A stretch of DNA of 35,373 bases from Boseongicola sp. (GCA_028824715.1 JAPPCV010000060.1:1-35373); one strand, 5' to 3'; counted from the stretch's first letter, positions 8,189 through 17,068 are shown. Notes: generated by a model not told the origin, from the letters alone. Made by a program: numbers and translations.

Positions 8189-9100
8189 CCGCGGCGTGTA
8201 TCCCCGTGCGCGAAGGACCTTCAACGGTCAATCGAGAGCGGCGCCGATGATTTCGTGCGGCAAATTGCAACATGGCAGGTTCGGCGCGGCCAGATGCGCA
8301 GGCCATGGTCGCAGGCACGCTCCTGGCCTCCTGCCGCCGGCAACAGGACTCAAGGATCGCGCGGACCTGAAGGCGCCGAACTGAAAGCCGTGCACCGCTT
8401 CCGCGTTCGACAGCTTCCCAAGTGCTTGCGCATCTGCGGAAGGAAAATTTCGGCAAGGCTCCCGGCTTTCTGAGCTTCCACGATAGGGGTCGGGCAGTCC
8501 TCGTTCTCGGCCGGACCCTCAATCTTGTTGGACAGCACATGCTTGCCTGTTCCGGGTGGCCAGAGAAAAATCCGGGACAGGACGCTTCGTCCGGCGGTCA
8601 CGCGACCGGGCGAAAGCCTCGCTTTGCTGATGATGAGATCCTGTCCTGCCAATTCCGGTGGCGGAGCACGGGCGCCGCGCGAAAGTGGATCTTCGGCTGA
8701 TCCAATGCGGCACGTCCCTTCCCACAACCATGACCGGTTGCAACCAAACCAGGTCGTAGATTGTCACATTCTCGAGTTCAGGCATTCTTTCCTGCAACCC
8801 GTTGATATCGTTGATGCCGCTTCTGCAAAAGGGCACTGCATTCCGGTGGTTCCCGCACCGTGGTCCTGATCGGCGAAGCCGCCGGGACGAAGTTTCCTGC
8901 GTCTTGCGCGCGTGGATGAACGGGACCCGGCTCCGGTTCAGGCCCAGCGTTCCGTCGATTCTCACGGCGTCGGCCGGTTCCGCCCTGCCTGGGCCCGCGA
9001 GAAGAGGGCTCTTTCGCGTCTGCTTGCTCCTTCAACAGGTCGAGCAAACTCGACGTTGGAACGAGGGAAGTCTCGGGCGGCATGTCGCAGGCCAACGGCG
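8189..9100. other. 912-base region without a convincing gene
   Basis: This lies between the TauE gene (promoter side) and the end of the ABC/SDR operon (terminator side), both minus strand. Open frames of up to about 150 codons exist on both strands, but none has a ribosome binding site, a recognisable domain or alphaproteobacterial codon character. It does contain inverted repeats, notably at 8573-8648 and a small hairpin at 9039-9054 (GTCGAG-CAAA-CTCGAC). It could hold a small RNA or a decayed gene. Confidence 0.5.
8573..8648. ncRNA. Possible structured RNA or multi-hairpin element
   Basis: An outer inverted repeat GGACAGGA (8575-8582) / TCCTGTCC (8639-8646), extended by a G-T and a C-G pair, encloses three small perfect hairpins: GGACG-CTT-CGTCC (8580-8592), CGGTC-ACGC-GACCG (8594-8607) and AAAGC-CTC-GCTTT (8613-8625). 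The first inner hairpin shares three bases with the outer stem, so the two are mutually exclusive. No promoter or terminator was identified. This is structure by eye only; GC-rich DNA yields such pairings by chance. Confidence 0.2.
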
Positions 9101-10675
9101 CTACGGCAGGTAGCCTGCCAACTCTGCCTCTACCTCCTTTGGGTCGTGTTCCAGCCCCGCACGCAGCCCTTGCGCCATGTCGCCAGGGTAAATGTCGTCC
9201 TCGTCGCCCGACTCCAGCCCGTTGAGCGCGGCGCGCACCACGTCCGCCGGATCGAGCTTGGGCGGCGGGAAGTCCTTGCTCATGTCGGTGTCAACCGCAC
9301 CGGGCATGACCGCGAACACTTTTGTTCCTTGCGCCTTCAGCTCTGCCCGAACGGCCTGGGTCATGCTCAGGCTCGCTGCCTTCGACGCACAGAGCGTGCC
9401 CATCATCGGAAGTGCAACCCGGCTAAGGATCGACAGCATGTTGACAATCGCGCCGCCGCCGTTGGCCTTGAGCACTGGCGCGAACGCGCGGATCATGGAA
9501 AGCGTGCCGAAGTAGTTCACCTCCATTTCGCGGCGGGCGTCTTCCATGGAGGGGTTCTTCAGTGCGCCGGTATTGCTGTTGAAGCCGGCGTTGTTGATCA
9601 ATAGCGTCACGTCACCGGCTTCGGCCGCGGCCCTGGCCACCGCGTCGGCGTCGGTGATATCAAGCGCAATCTTGACCAAGCGAGGGTCGTCAGGCAGCGC
9701 CGCCACATCTCGCGCGGCGGCATAGACCCTTGCCGCGCCGCGCGACAAGAGCGCCTCGACGAAACGGGCGCCGATGCCGCGATTGGCCCCGGTGACAAGG
9801 GCGGTGGCGTTCTCAATGTCCATGGCAAAGGGTCCTTTCACGGTTTCGGCGAGCCAATCGGGGTCGTATTCCGGCGACGGCGCAGCGCGCAGCAGTTTCC
9901 TAGTGTAGCTGTGGCTCGGAGATTCGAACACCCGCCCAACGGGGCCGTCTTCGCGGATCTTGCCGCGCTGCATTACCAGCACCCGGTCAGCGAGCGAGCG
10001 TACCACAGCCAGGTCGTGGGTGATAAAGAGGACCGACAGGCCCCGCTGGTCACGCAGGTCCAGCAGCAGCCGAAGGATGCGCGCCTGACTGGAGACATCG
10101 AGGCCGGAGACAACCTCGTCGGCGATGATGAGCTTCGGCGCGCCGGCCAGCGCCCGCGCGATGCCCACCCGCTGGCGTTGCCCGCCCGAGATGCGATGGG
10201 GGTAGAGGCCCTTGAACTCTGGCGCGAGGCCCACCTGATCGAGCAGTTCGTCCACGGTGGTCCCCGCGTCAAAATTCCGCAGTGGCACGTCAAGCGACTG
10301 CCCGATCGAGCGGCGCGGGTTCAGTGACGACAGCGGATCCTGAAAGATCATCTGGATGTCTTTGCGGTGCGCCCGCCAGCGCGGGTGCCAAGCGCGGTCC
10401 CTGGTACGGATCGTGGCAACATTGCCCGGGTCGACGATGGGTTGGCCCTGGAACAGAAGGCTTCCGGCCTGGATCTGGGTCAACCCTGCGATGGCCCGGC
10501 CCAATGTGGTCTTGCCTGAGCCGCTCTCGCCCACCAGCGCCAGGATCTCACCTGGCTGGATCGTGAAATTGATGTTCGACAAAATGGGATAGCCGTTGTC
10601 ATCCTTGCGCAGGATGCGACGGCGCATGCCCAAGCGGACCCCCAGACCTCGTGCCTCCAGGAGCGGCTCAACCAT
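9101..10675 (-). CDS. Peptide/nickel-type ABC transporter ATPase fused in frame to an SDR domain
   Basis: One open frame of 524 codons joins two proteins. Residues 1-284 are a DppF/OppF-type ATPase: Walker A GESGSGKT (49-56), signature ISGGQRQRVGIARAL, Walker B LIIADEVVSGLDV, and the oligopeptide-family C-terminal motif HSYTRKLLRAAP. Residues 285-524 are a complete SDR-length domain starting at its own Met: TGANRGIG, LLINNAG, then Ser415 region and Lys432. The catalytic Tyr position (residue 428) is Leu (GTLCASK), so dehydrogenase activity is doubtful. No stop lies between the halves. AAAGGA precedes the internal ATG (9823) by 9 bases, so the SDR could also be made separately. The N-terminus overlaps the upstream ATPase gene by 8 bases. 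It is the last gene of the operon. Either a real fusion or two genes that lost a stop codon. Confidence 0.85.
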   Translation of the reverse strand: MVEPLLEARGLGVRLGMRRRILRKDDNGYPILSNINFTIQPGEILALVGESGSGKTTLGRAIAGLTQIQAGSLLFQGQPIVDPGNVATIRTRDRAWHPRWRAHRKDIQMIFQDPLSSLNPRRSIGQSLDVPLRNFDAGTTVDELLDQVGLAPEFKGLYPHRISGGQRQRVGIARALAGAPKLIIADEVVSGLDVSSQARILRLLLDLRDQRGLSVLFITHDLAVVRSLADRVLVMQRGKIREDGPVGRVFESPSHSYTRKLLRAAPSPEYDPDWLAETVKGPFAMDIENATALVTGANRGIGARFVEALLSRGAARVYAAARDVAALPDDPRLVKIALDITDADAVARAAAEAGDVTLLINNAGFNSNTGALKNPSMEDARREMEVNYFGTLSMIRAFAPVLKANGGGAIVNMLSILSRVALPMMGTLCASKAASLSMTQAVRAELKAQGTKVFAVMPGAVDTDMSKDFPPPKLDPADVVRAALNGLESGDEDDIYPGDMAQGLRAGLEHDPKEVEAELAGYLP

Positions 10676-11501
10676 CGCCGGCCTCCGCGATCATGCGTTC
10701 GATCAGGGCAGTCGGCACCGGTTCGAGCCCCCTCCCCGCCTGGTCGGGGCGCGGGGTGGCCGCCAGGAGCGCCTGTGAGTAGGCGTGGCCGGGCCGGTTG
10801 ACGAGATCGGTGCAAGCGGCCTGCTCGATCACGCGTCCGCCGTGCATCACGGTCACGGAATGGCAGATCTTGGCCACCACGCAGAGGTCATGAGTGACGA
10901 ACATCAGCCCGACGCCGGTTTCGCGCTGCATCTCCCGGATCAGGTGCAGGACGTCCTTTTGCACGGTGACGTCCAGCGCGGTCGTGGGTTCGTCGGCGAT
11001 CACGAGCCTGGGACGCGAGGCGAATGCCGCTGCGATGAGCGCACGCTGGCGCATGCCGCCGGAGAGCGCATGCGGGAAAGACCTGGCAACCTTGGTCGCG
11101 GAAGGAATGCGGACCGCGTCAAGCCAGCGGATGACTTCCATTTTGGCGTCGGCGGTGCCCTTGGGCAGCACCTCTGCAAGCTGCGCAGAGATCGTCCGGC
11201 AGGGGTTCAGCGCGCTCAACGGATCCTGCGGGATCAGCGCCAGGTCGCGTTTCAGAAGCGCACGGCGGGCGCGCGGACCAAGTGCCAACAGGTCCGTTCC
11301 ATTGAGCCGGATCGCGCCACCCGTTACGGTGACATCACGGGGCAAGACTCCCAAGATCGCCTTGCCCAGCATCGACTTGCCAGCGCCGCTTTCGCCCACG
11401 ACGCCCGCGATCCCGGAAGGCTCGATTTTCAGGCTGACTCCGCGCAATACGGGGGCGCCGCGCAGGCCGAGCGACAGGCTATCGACCTGCAGCAAGCTCA
11501 T
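10668..11501 (-). CDS. Peptide/nickel-family ABC transporter ATPase (DppD/OppD type)
   Basis: The 277-residue nucleotide-binding subunit energises the importer together with the downstream ATPase. Motifs: Walker A GESGAGKS, Q-loop LIPQDPLSALNP, signature LSGGMRQRALIAAAF, Walker B LVIADEPTTALDV, H-loop FVTHDL, and the family tail GHAYSQALLAATP. The ATG at 11501 overlaps the stop of the upstream permease gene (ATGA), so they are coupled. It is slightly shorter than typical DppD (about 325 residues) because the C-terminal Cys-rich extension that some members use is absent. Together with the next gene it makes the usual heterodimeric ATPase pair of this family. Confidence 0.92.
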   Translation of the reverse strand: MSLLQVDSLSLGLRGAPVLRGVSLKIEPSGIAGVVGESGAGKSMLGKAILGVLPRDVTVTGGAIRLNGTDLLALGPRARRALLKRDLALIPQDPLSALNPCRTISAQLAEVLPKGTADAKMEVIRWLDAVRIPSATKVARSFPHALSGGMRQRALIAAAFASRPRLVIADEPTTALDVTVQKDVLHLIREMQRETGVGLMFVTHDLCVVAKICHSVTVMHGGRVIEQAACTDLVNRPGHAYSQALLAATPRPDQAGRGLEPVPTALIERMIAEAGDG

Positions 11502-12424
11502 TTGCGCAGCACCGGGTCGAGGTAGAACCGCAGCGCATCGCCCATCGCGTTCAGCCCGAGGATCGTGATCACCAGCGCGCCCACGGGGAAGGCCATGACC
11601 CACCAGGCCTCGTTGATGACGCGGCGGCCCTCGGCGATCATGTCGCCCCAGGTCGCCGCGCCCGAGGAAACCGAAAGCGAGACGAAGCTGAGGATTGTCT
11701 CAACCGTGACCGCGATGCCGATCTCGAAGAAGAAAAGCGTGACCAGCAATGGCAGCACGTTGGGCAGCACTTCTCGGATCAGGATCGACAGGTCGCTCCC
11801 GCCAGTGATGCGAGCGGCGTCGATATAGTCTCTGCTACGCTGCTGCAGCACGTCGGCGCGCACGACGCGGGCGAATCGGGTCCAGTCGATCACCGCCACC
11901 ACGATGATCACCGACGTCAGCGTCGTGCCCAGCATCGCCACCAGGATGATCGACAGCAAGACGGGCGGGAAGGAAAGCCACACGTCCACGATCCGGCTGA
12001 TGACGTTGTCGATCCAGCCGCCATAGAACCCCGCCAACGCGCCCAGGATCACCCCTGCCAGCGCTGCGAGGCAGGCCACCGACACGCCCACGATCACTGC
12101 CAACCGTGCGCCGTAAATCAGCCGCGAGGCCACGTCACGCCCCAAGCTGTCGGTGCCCAGCGGATAGGCCCAGGCGTCCTCGATGCCGAAATATGCCAGA
12201 TCATCGTTCAGCCAGGCGGGTGGCATGTTGATCAGGAAGAGATCGTCAAGCGTGGGGTCATGCGGCGCGATCCAGGGTGCGAAAAGCGCCGCGATCAGCA
12301 GCGATCCGATTGCCGCGCAGCCAAAGACCATCCGCAGAAGGGAGATCTTCTCGGTCGAGCGCTCCAAACCGGTTCCGCCGCCTCCACGACCTTTCTCCAG
12401 GGAAAGGCTTTCAACACTGCTCAT
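11498..12424 (-). CDS. Peptide/nickel-family ABC transporter permease (DppC type)
   Basis: This 308-residue inner-membrane permease has a cytoplasmic N-terminal tail rich in Gly and charged residues (about 1-27), then the first helix, the family motif APWIAPHDP, and YPLGTDSLGRDVASRLIYGARLAV (the DppC-type LGTD-x-GRD-x-SR block). Five further helices and the EAA-type coupling loop (YIDAARITGGSDLSILIREVLPN) follow, ending MGDALRFYLDPVLRK. These features identify the second permease of a dipeptide/nickel/oligopeptide-family importer. The start ATG overlaps the preceding dppB-like stop (ATGA at 12421-12424). Confidence 0.93.
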   Translation of the reverse strand: MSSVESLSLEKGRGGGGTGLERSTEKISLLRMVFGCAAIGSLLIAALFAPWIAPHDPTLDDLFLINMPPAWLNDDLAYFGIEDAWAYPLGTDSLGRDVASRLIYGARLAVIVGVSVACLAALAGVILGALAGFYGGWIDNVISRIVDVWLSFPPVLLSIILVAMLGTTLTSVIIVVAVIDWTRFARVVRADVLQQRSRDYIDAARITGGSDLSILIREVLPNVLPLLVTLFFFEIGIAVTVETILSFVSLSVSSGAATWGDMIAEGRRVINEAWWVMAFPVGALVITILGLNAMGDALRFYLDPVLRK

Positions 12425-13425
12425 CGCGCCGTCCTGAGACGGGGATCGGCGGCGCGGTAAAGCTCATTGCTGGCCAGGTTGATCAGGATGAAGATCAGCG
12501 CGAAGACAAGCACGATCCCCTGGATCAGCGGAAGGTCGCGGTTGATGACCGCGGAGATCGCGGTGGAGCCGATGCCGGGCCACGAAAACTGCCGTTCGAT
12601 AAGCACGGTGCCGCCGATGAGGAATGTCAGTTGCACCGAGGTGAGCGCGATGGTCGGGATCATGGCGTTGCGCAAGGCTTCGCCCAGGACGATGGCAAGC
12701 CTGCTCTTGCCCTTGGTCTGGGCGAGCATGACATAGTCCTGCGCCATCGCCTCTTCCAGCGCGCCCTTGAGCACCCGGGTGATGCCCGCCGCCAAAGGCA
12801 GGCCGAGGGCCAGCGCAGGCAGGACCGCGTATCGAACAAGCTCCGCGAAGGCGTCAAGGCGCAACGTGACCAGCGACTCCAACAGGTAGAAATTCGTGGC
12901 GAATTCCTGCGCCGTTCGTGGGTCGAACCGGCCGGAGACGGGCATCATCGGCGCAAAGAGCGTCACCGCCAGGATGAAGATCAGCGCCCAGAGGAAATCG
13001 GGGATCGCTTGCGCCAGCCCCGCCAGCCCGTCGATGGCAAGCGTCGCGCTGTCCTCCTGCAGCCAGACCGCAAGGATGGAGAAGGCGAAGGCCAGCACCA
13101 AGGCGATGAGGCTTGCCAGCAGCACCAGTTCAAGCGTGGCGGGCAGGCGGTCGAGGATGATCTCCATCACCGGCAAGCGGAACTGCGTCGACATCCCGAA
13201 GTCAAGCCATGCGACGTTGCGCAGCCAGATCACGTATTGTGCGGGAATTGACTTGTCGAGCCCGTAGAGCCGCTCAAGATTGGCGCGCACCTCGTCCGTC
13301 GCGCCAGGCGGCAGCATCATCGAGATCGGGTCTCCGGGCACCAGCCGCAAGATCACGAAGATCACCACCGACACCCCCAGAAGCGTCAGGAAGATCGAAC
13401 CAATCGTAACGAGCAGGCGGGCCAT
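12421..13425 (-). CDS. Peptide/nickel-family ABC transporter permease (DppB type)
   Basis: The 334-residue permease has the DppB opening helix followed by VIFVILRLVPGDP, the LYGLDKSIPAQYVIWL segment, a periplasmic section, and the EAA loop EAMAQDYVMLAQTKGKSRLAIVLGEALRNAMIP, then VLIERQFSWPGIG. Start: ATG at 13425 gives the standard N-terminus (MARLLVTIGS). A GTG six codons upstream (13443) is possible and neither has a strong Shine-Dalgarno, so the start is uncertain. A 93-base gap with a REP-like palindrome pair separates it from the binding-protein gene, so permease levels are probably lower than binding-protein levels. The large central periplasmic part (SGRFDPRTAQEFATNFYLLESL) looks longer than in E. 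coli DppB. Confidence 0.9.
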   Translation of the reverse strand: MARLLVTIGSIFLTLLGVSVVIFVILRLVPGDPISMMLPPGATDEVRANLERLYGLDKSIPAQYVIWLRNVAWLDFGMSTQFRLPVMEIILDRLPATLELVLLASLIALVLAFAFSILAVWLQEDSATLAIDGLAGLAQAIPDFLWALIFILAVTLFAPMMPVSGRFDPRTAQEFATNFYLLESLVTLRLDAFAELVRYAVLPALALGLPLAAGITRVLKGALEEAMAQDYVMLAQTKGKSRLAIVLGEALRNAMIPTIALTSVQLTFLIGGTVLIERQFSWPGIGSTAISAVINRDLPLIQGIVLVFALIFILINLASNELYRAADPRLRTAR

Positions 13426-13444
13426 TTCAGAATGCAGAGTCACC

Positions 13445-13508
13445 TGTCCCGGGCTTGATCCTGGACCTCAACCTTTGATCTGGCGAGGTCCCGGGCCGGG
13501 CCCGGGAC
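13445..13508. repeat. Inverted pair of REP-like palindromes between binding-protein and permease genes
   Basis: Two dyads lie in the gap after the binding-protein gene. The second (13488-13508, GTCCCGGGCC-G-GGCCCGGGAC) is a perfect 10-bp inverted repeat around one base. The first (13446-13466) is a related, imperfect palindrome GTCCCGGG..CCTGGAC. The reverse complement of the second aligns with the first over about 27 bases, so they are inverted copies of one unit. This GTCCCGGG type is a common extragenic palindrome in alphaproteobacterial genomes. In this position it could shield the binding-protein mRNA from 3' decay. Confidence 0.75.
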
Positions 13509-13518
13509 GAAGTCGAGC

Positions 13519-15021
13519 TTAGTTGCTGCTGACGTTCTGAGGCAGCAGGAAGTTCGCCACATGCGGCGTGACAGACAGCCCGTCGCGATAGATGATCGGC
13601 TGAACGAACTGCAAGAGCGGGATCACCATCGCGTTCTCGGCGATATAGGCATCTACCCTTTGATAGCCCGCGATTCGGGCGTCCTCGTCTTCCTCGCCCC
13701 AGAGTGGCCCGATCATCGCGTCCACGTCCTCGGTGTCCCACGTCGAATGCGGCGAGGGGCCGAACATCGAGAACCCGGTCGAGGTCGAAGGGTCGCCGAT
13801 GGAGTTGCCCCAGTTGTAGAAGGCCGCCGGCGCCAAGGCGTCGCGGGCCCGCAGATCGAAGTGCTTGGCGATTTCATAGACCTCGATTTCGGCCTCAATT
13901 CCTACACGTTTCCACATTCCTGTGACCGCCTGGATCATCTCGTAATCCTTGGGCTTGAAGCCGCGGGTGGTCTGGATCTTGAACTTCACAGGATTGTCGG
14001 GGGAATAGCCGGACGCCGCCAGGAGTTCCTTGGACTTTTCGGGGTCGTAAGCCACGGTCGTTTCCGCCGTGAAGGCCGCGTATTGTGGTGCCTGCAACGT
14101 GTCGATGGGCACGCCATAGCCGCGCAAGAGCCGGTCCACGATCAGGTCCTTGTTGATCGCATGGGCGGCGGCCTTGCGGACATTTGCGTCCTCCATCACG
14201 CCCACATCGTTGATGAATATCATGCCGATGTCAGAGACGGGCGTGGTCACCCCGTTCAGCCCGTCCTTGGCGGCGAGGCGGTCGTACTCCTCGTACGGGA
14301 TCTCCAGCGTGATGTCGGACGCGCCGGTCTCGACCTCGGCCACGCGGGCAGAGGCATCGGGGAGGAACTTGAAGATCACCGTCTCGAACTCGGGCGCGTC
14401 GCCCCAGTATCCATCATAGCGCTTGAGCCGCACGAAAGAGTTCGCCACGTACTCGTCGACCACGTAGGGGCCAGAGCCGATGGGGGCCTTTTCGAAGCCC
14501 TCCGCGCCGACCTCGGTGTAGTAGTCCTTGGGCAGCACATAAGCGGTCAGGAACGCCATCCACTTGAAGATCGTGGGATCGAAGCGCAGCACATCCGCCT
14601 CGATCCGGTTGCCGTCCACGGTGAAGTTCCCAAGCGTCGACCACAGGAACTGGATCGGGTTGCCGGTCTCTTCCTTGCCTGCGCGTTCCAGCGACCACAC
14701 GACGTCTGCAGGCGTCACGGGCGCACCGTCATGCCAGGACGCACCCTCGCGCACCACCATGAAGACCTTCGAGCGGTCCTCGTTCCAGCCCCATTCGGTC
14801 AAGAGCCCGGGGCGGAAGGACAGGTCCGGGTTCTGGTCGATATACTGGTCATAGACCGACTTGTAGATCGACTGGATCGTGGGGTTCACCGCCGAGACTC
14901 CCACGGTGGCGTCCCAAGACGGCAGCGACACGTTGTAGGCTATCGTCAGCGTGGAGTCGTCAGCAAAGGCGACATTCGTTGCCAGCGCCGTGCCGGCCAA
15001 CAGGCCCAACAGCTTCTTCAT
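13519..15021 (-). CDS. Peptide/nickel-family ABC transporter substrate-binding protein (SBP_bac_5)
   Basis: The 500-residue periplasmic receptor of the importer starts with a Sec signal peptide, MKKLLGLLAGTALATNVAFA, with mature start DDSTLTIAYN. Cluster C (family 5) features are present: YDQYIDQNPDLSFRPGLLTEWGWNED, the W-HDGAPVTPADVVWSLER block, GSGPYVVDEY, and NKDLIVDRLLRGYGVPIDT. Two ATGs are available; the one at 15021 is preferred because AGGGAG stands 6 bases before it, while the same AGGGAG directly abuts the ATG at 15027. It follows the hydrolase gene after 27 bases. The ligand is unknown; this family binds peptides, nickel, heme, opines, sugars and other solutes. Confidence 0.92.
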   Translation of the reverse strand: MKKLLGLLAGTALATNVAFADDSTLTIAYNVSLPSWDATVGVSAVNPTIQSIYKSVYDQYIDQNPDLSFRPGLLTEWGWNEDRSKVFMVVREGASWHDGAPVTPADVVWSLERAGKEETGNPIQFLWSTLGNFTVDGNRIEADVLRFDPTIFKWMAFLTAYVLPKDYYTEVGAEGFEKAPIGSGPYVVDEYVANSFVRLKRYDGYWGDAPEFETVIFKFLPDASARVAEVETGASDITLEIPYEEYDRLAAKDGLNGVTTPVSDIGMIFINDVGVMEDANVRKAAAHAINKDLIVDRLLRGYGVPIDTLQAPQYAAFTAETTVAYDPEKSKELLAASGYSPDNPVKFKIQTTRGFKPKDYEMIQAVTGMWKRVGIEAEIEVYEIAKHFDLRARDALAPAAFYNWGNSIGDPSTSTGFSMFGPSPHSTWDTEDVDAMIGPLWGEEDEDARIAGYQRVDAYIAENAMVIPLLQFVQPIIYRDGLSVTPHVANFLLPQNVSSN

Positions 15022-15048
15022 GTTCATCTCCCTGATGTTCTTTGTGGT

Positions 15049-16290
15049 TTAGATTGGCTTGCCTTCGCTTGAGGCCCAATTGGCCATCAGTTCATTTGAA
15101 GGCAGGGTCTCGTCCACCAGCTTCTTCGCGGTTTCCTGGCCCGCCACAGGCAGGCCCGCCGGATCAAGCACGCCGATTTGCACCAGCACCGAGGCCTGAT
15201 CCCAGTAGATGTGCTCGTGATAGAGCTTGTCGCCACGGAAGTTGACGATCGCGACAAGCGGGATCTCGACATACTTGCCGGTCGGCGCGACGCCAGGCAG
15301 CATCCAGTCGATCTCACGGTCATGGGTAAAGCAGAAGAGCATCTCATCGACCAGCCGGTCGGTGCCGATTGTGCGCGAAATCGGGATCAGCTTGGTGTCG
15401 TCGGGATTGGCGTCGACAAAGTGGTGCCTGTAAAAGCGCGACAGGTGCTTGTAACCCACCCCGCCGGTCATGGTCGGGATGTGGTTGACGTAAGGCTCGG
15501 CCACCATTGTCTTCATGGTCTCATGAACGTCGCGGGTGGCGAACTCGTGATAGCAGTGCATGTCCCACAGGTGGCTGAGGTCATGGATCGGTCCCAGCAC
15601 CTTGCGCAGCAGCGTCAGCGAGCGCGAATAGGCCATCATGGTCGAGGGCTTGTCGAAGCTGTCGCGGCCATGGGTGGCAAAGGCGTGGTCGACGCCCACG
15701 TAGTCGTAGAACTCGAAGTCGGGGCGATCGGCAAAGGCTTCCTTGATCCTTGCGACGGCCTCGGGCGGGGCGAACTTGTCGAGTTCGGCGGTATGGAAGA
15801 CCATCGGGCAGGTGATGTTCTTGCCCTCGTCGAGGCTCTCCTCGATGGCAACGCCGTAGTAGGACACCGCGCAGTCCACATCCGTTCGCGCCGCCGTCAG
15901 ATAGGCGAGCTTACCGCCCAGGCAGTAGCCCAAGGCGCCGACCTTGCCTGCGACCTCGTCCATTCCGCGCATATGGGCTATCGTGTCGCCGACATCCTTG
16001 ATTCCCTGGTCCACGTCAAATTGCTGGTAGAAGCCGAAGGCCCTTCCGAAATCCTCATCGGAATAACCAAGGTTCACGTCCGGCTCCATCCGCCAGAAGA
16101 GGTCCGGCACCAGCACGACGTAACCCTCTTCGGCGAAGCGATCCGCCATCGACCGCATGTAGTCGTTGATTCCGAAGATCTCTTGCAGAAGCACCAGGCC
16201 GGGCCCCGAGCCCTTTTCTGGCCGTGTCATGTATGCCTTGAACGTGCCGCCCTCCGCGGCAGCCACTTCAATGAACGAACCTTCGGCCAT
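15049..16290 (-). CDS. Dienelactone hydrolase-SnoaL-like two-domain protein
   Basis: Residues 1-235 of this 413-residue protein are an alpha/beta hydrolase of the dienelactone hydrolase family with its full catalytic set: Glu37 in QEIFG, nucleophile Cys123 in GYCLGG, Asp171 in ELDKFAPPE and His202 in DHAF. Residues about 236-413 (YHEFATRDVHETMKTM, EPYVNHIPTMTGG, DREIDWMLPG, VEIPLVAIVNFRGDK) look like a SnoaL/NTF2-type cone domain seen in polyketide cyclases and isomerases. The arrangement suggests ring opening or lactone hydrolysis plus a second step on the product. The ATG at 16290 is preferred over 16305 because GGAGGGG sits 5 bases ahead of it. It is the first gene of the operon with the ABC importer, so its substrate may be what is imported. 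Confidence 0.85.
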   Translation of the reverse strand: MAEGSFIEVAAAEGGTFKAYMTRPEKGSGPGLVLLQEIFGINDYMRSMADRFAEEGYVVLVPDLFWRMEPDVNLGYSDEDFGRAFGFYQQFDVDQGIKDVGDTIAHMRGMDEVAGKVGALGYCLGGKLAYLTAARTDVDCAVSYYGVAIEESLDEGKNITCPMVFHTAELDKFAPPEAVARIKEAFADRPDFEFYDYVGVDHAFATHGRDSFDKPSTMMAYSRSLTLLRKVLGPIHDLSHLWDMHCYHEFATRDVHETMKTMVAEPYVNHIPTMTGGVGYKHLSRFYRHHFVDANPDDTKLIPISRTIGTDRLVDEMLFCFTHDREIDWMLPGVAPTGKYVEIPLVAIVNFRGDKLYHEHIYWDQASVLVQIGVLDPAGLPVAGQETAKKLVDETLPSNELMANWASSEGKPI

Positions 16291-17068
16291 GCAAGCCCCT
16301 CCCATCGCAACAAAGGCCTTGGCCTCCGGTTTTCTTGCATAGCAGATAGCATGAAGTCACGGAAGACGTCTCCATGTTATCGCCGCGGCTGAATTTTTTT
16401 GCGGGCCGGCAATTCATCCGGCTCCGGCTTCCGCTGTTTCGGCGGCGATTCCGTGGCTGCCCTCCGCCCCCGCCCGCCCTGTGATCGATTGCGGACATGC
16501 CGACCTGCCGGACCGGCGCTCTCAGGCGGGTTCCGCCGTTCTTGCCTGGAGCGGCCGATTCTGGGTCCATGCGGCGGAATTCGCGCGTGGCCGCGCATTC
16601 TGGCCGAACCTGGGCCAGTCGAGCACGAGTCGCGGGTTCCGGTTCAGGTCCCTGCTCGCCGGCCTCGGCACGCTGATGCTGAACCAAGTCTCTCTTCCCG
16701 GAAGGCCCGACAGCCGGTTCCCGCTGGCCTCGGAGCCGACCGGACTGCAGGCAAGGGCGTTCGAGCTGCGGGGAATGGACCCGGACCGCGATGCCTGCAA
16801 GGGCGCAACAACCTGATTCCGGCCGACACGCCGGTCATGCCTGGCCGAAACCGCCGTCCCGGTCGGTGACGTTCTGGCCAAACACCCTGGGACATCTGTT
16901 TGGGACATTCGTTGCGATGCAGGGTCCTGGCAATTCGGACTGCCCCTTCACGGCGGCGGCATTGGCCCTGCTGGACGTTCGCGCGGATCCCCCAACGCCA
17001 CGGGACGTCCATGTGCGAACGCGACGTGAGAAGCCTCCCCCCGTCGCCGATTGTCATGCGGGGTTTGC
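16291..17068. other. About 0.78 kb without a convincing gene
   Basis: The region upstream of the hydrolase/ABC operon should contain that operon's promoter (minus strand, roughly 16310-16400), but no clear -35/-10 pair was picked out. An A/T run lies at 16385-16393. Open frames up to about 155 codons on both strands show no ribosome binding site, domain or plausible product. Confidence 0.5.

Noticed and set aside
16399-16869. 156-codon plus-strand frame in the gene-free region
   Set aside because: Pro/Arg-rich noise composition, no binding site, no domain.
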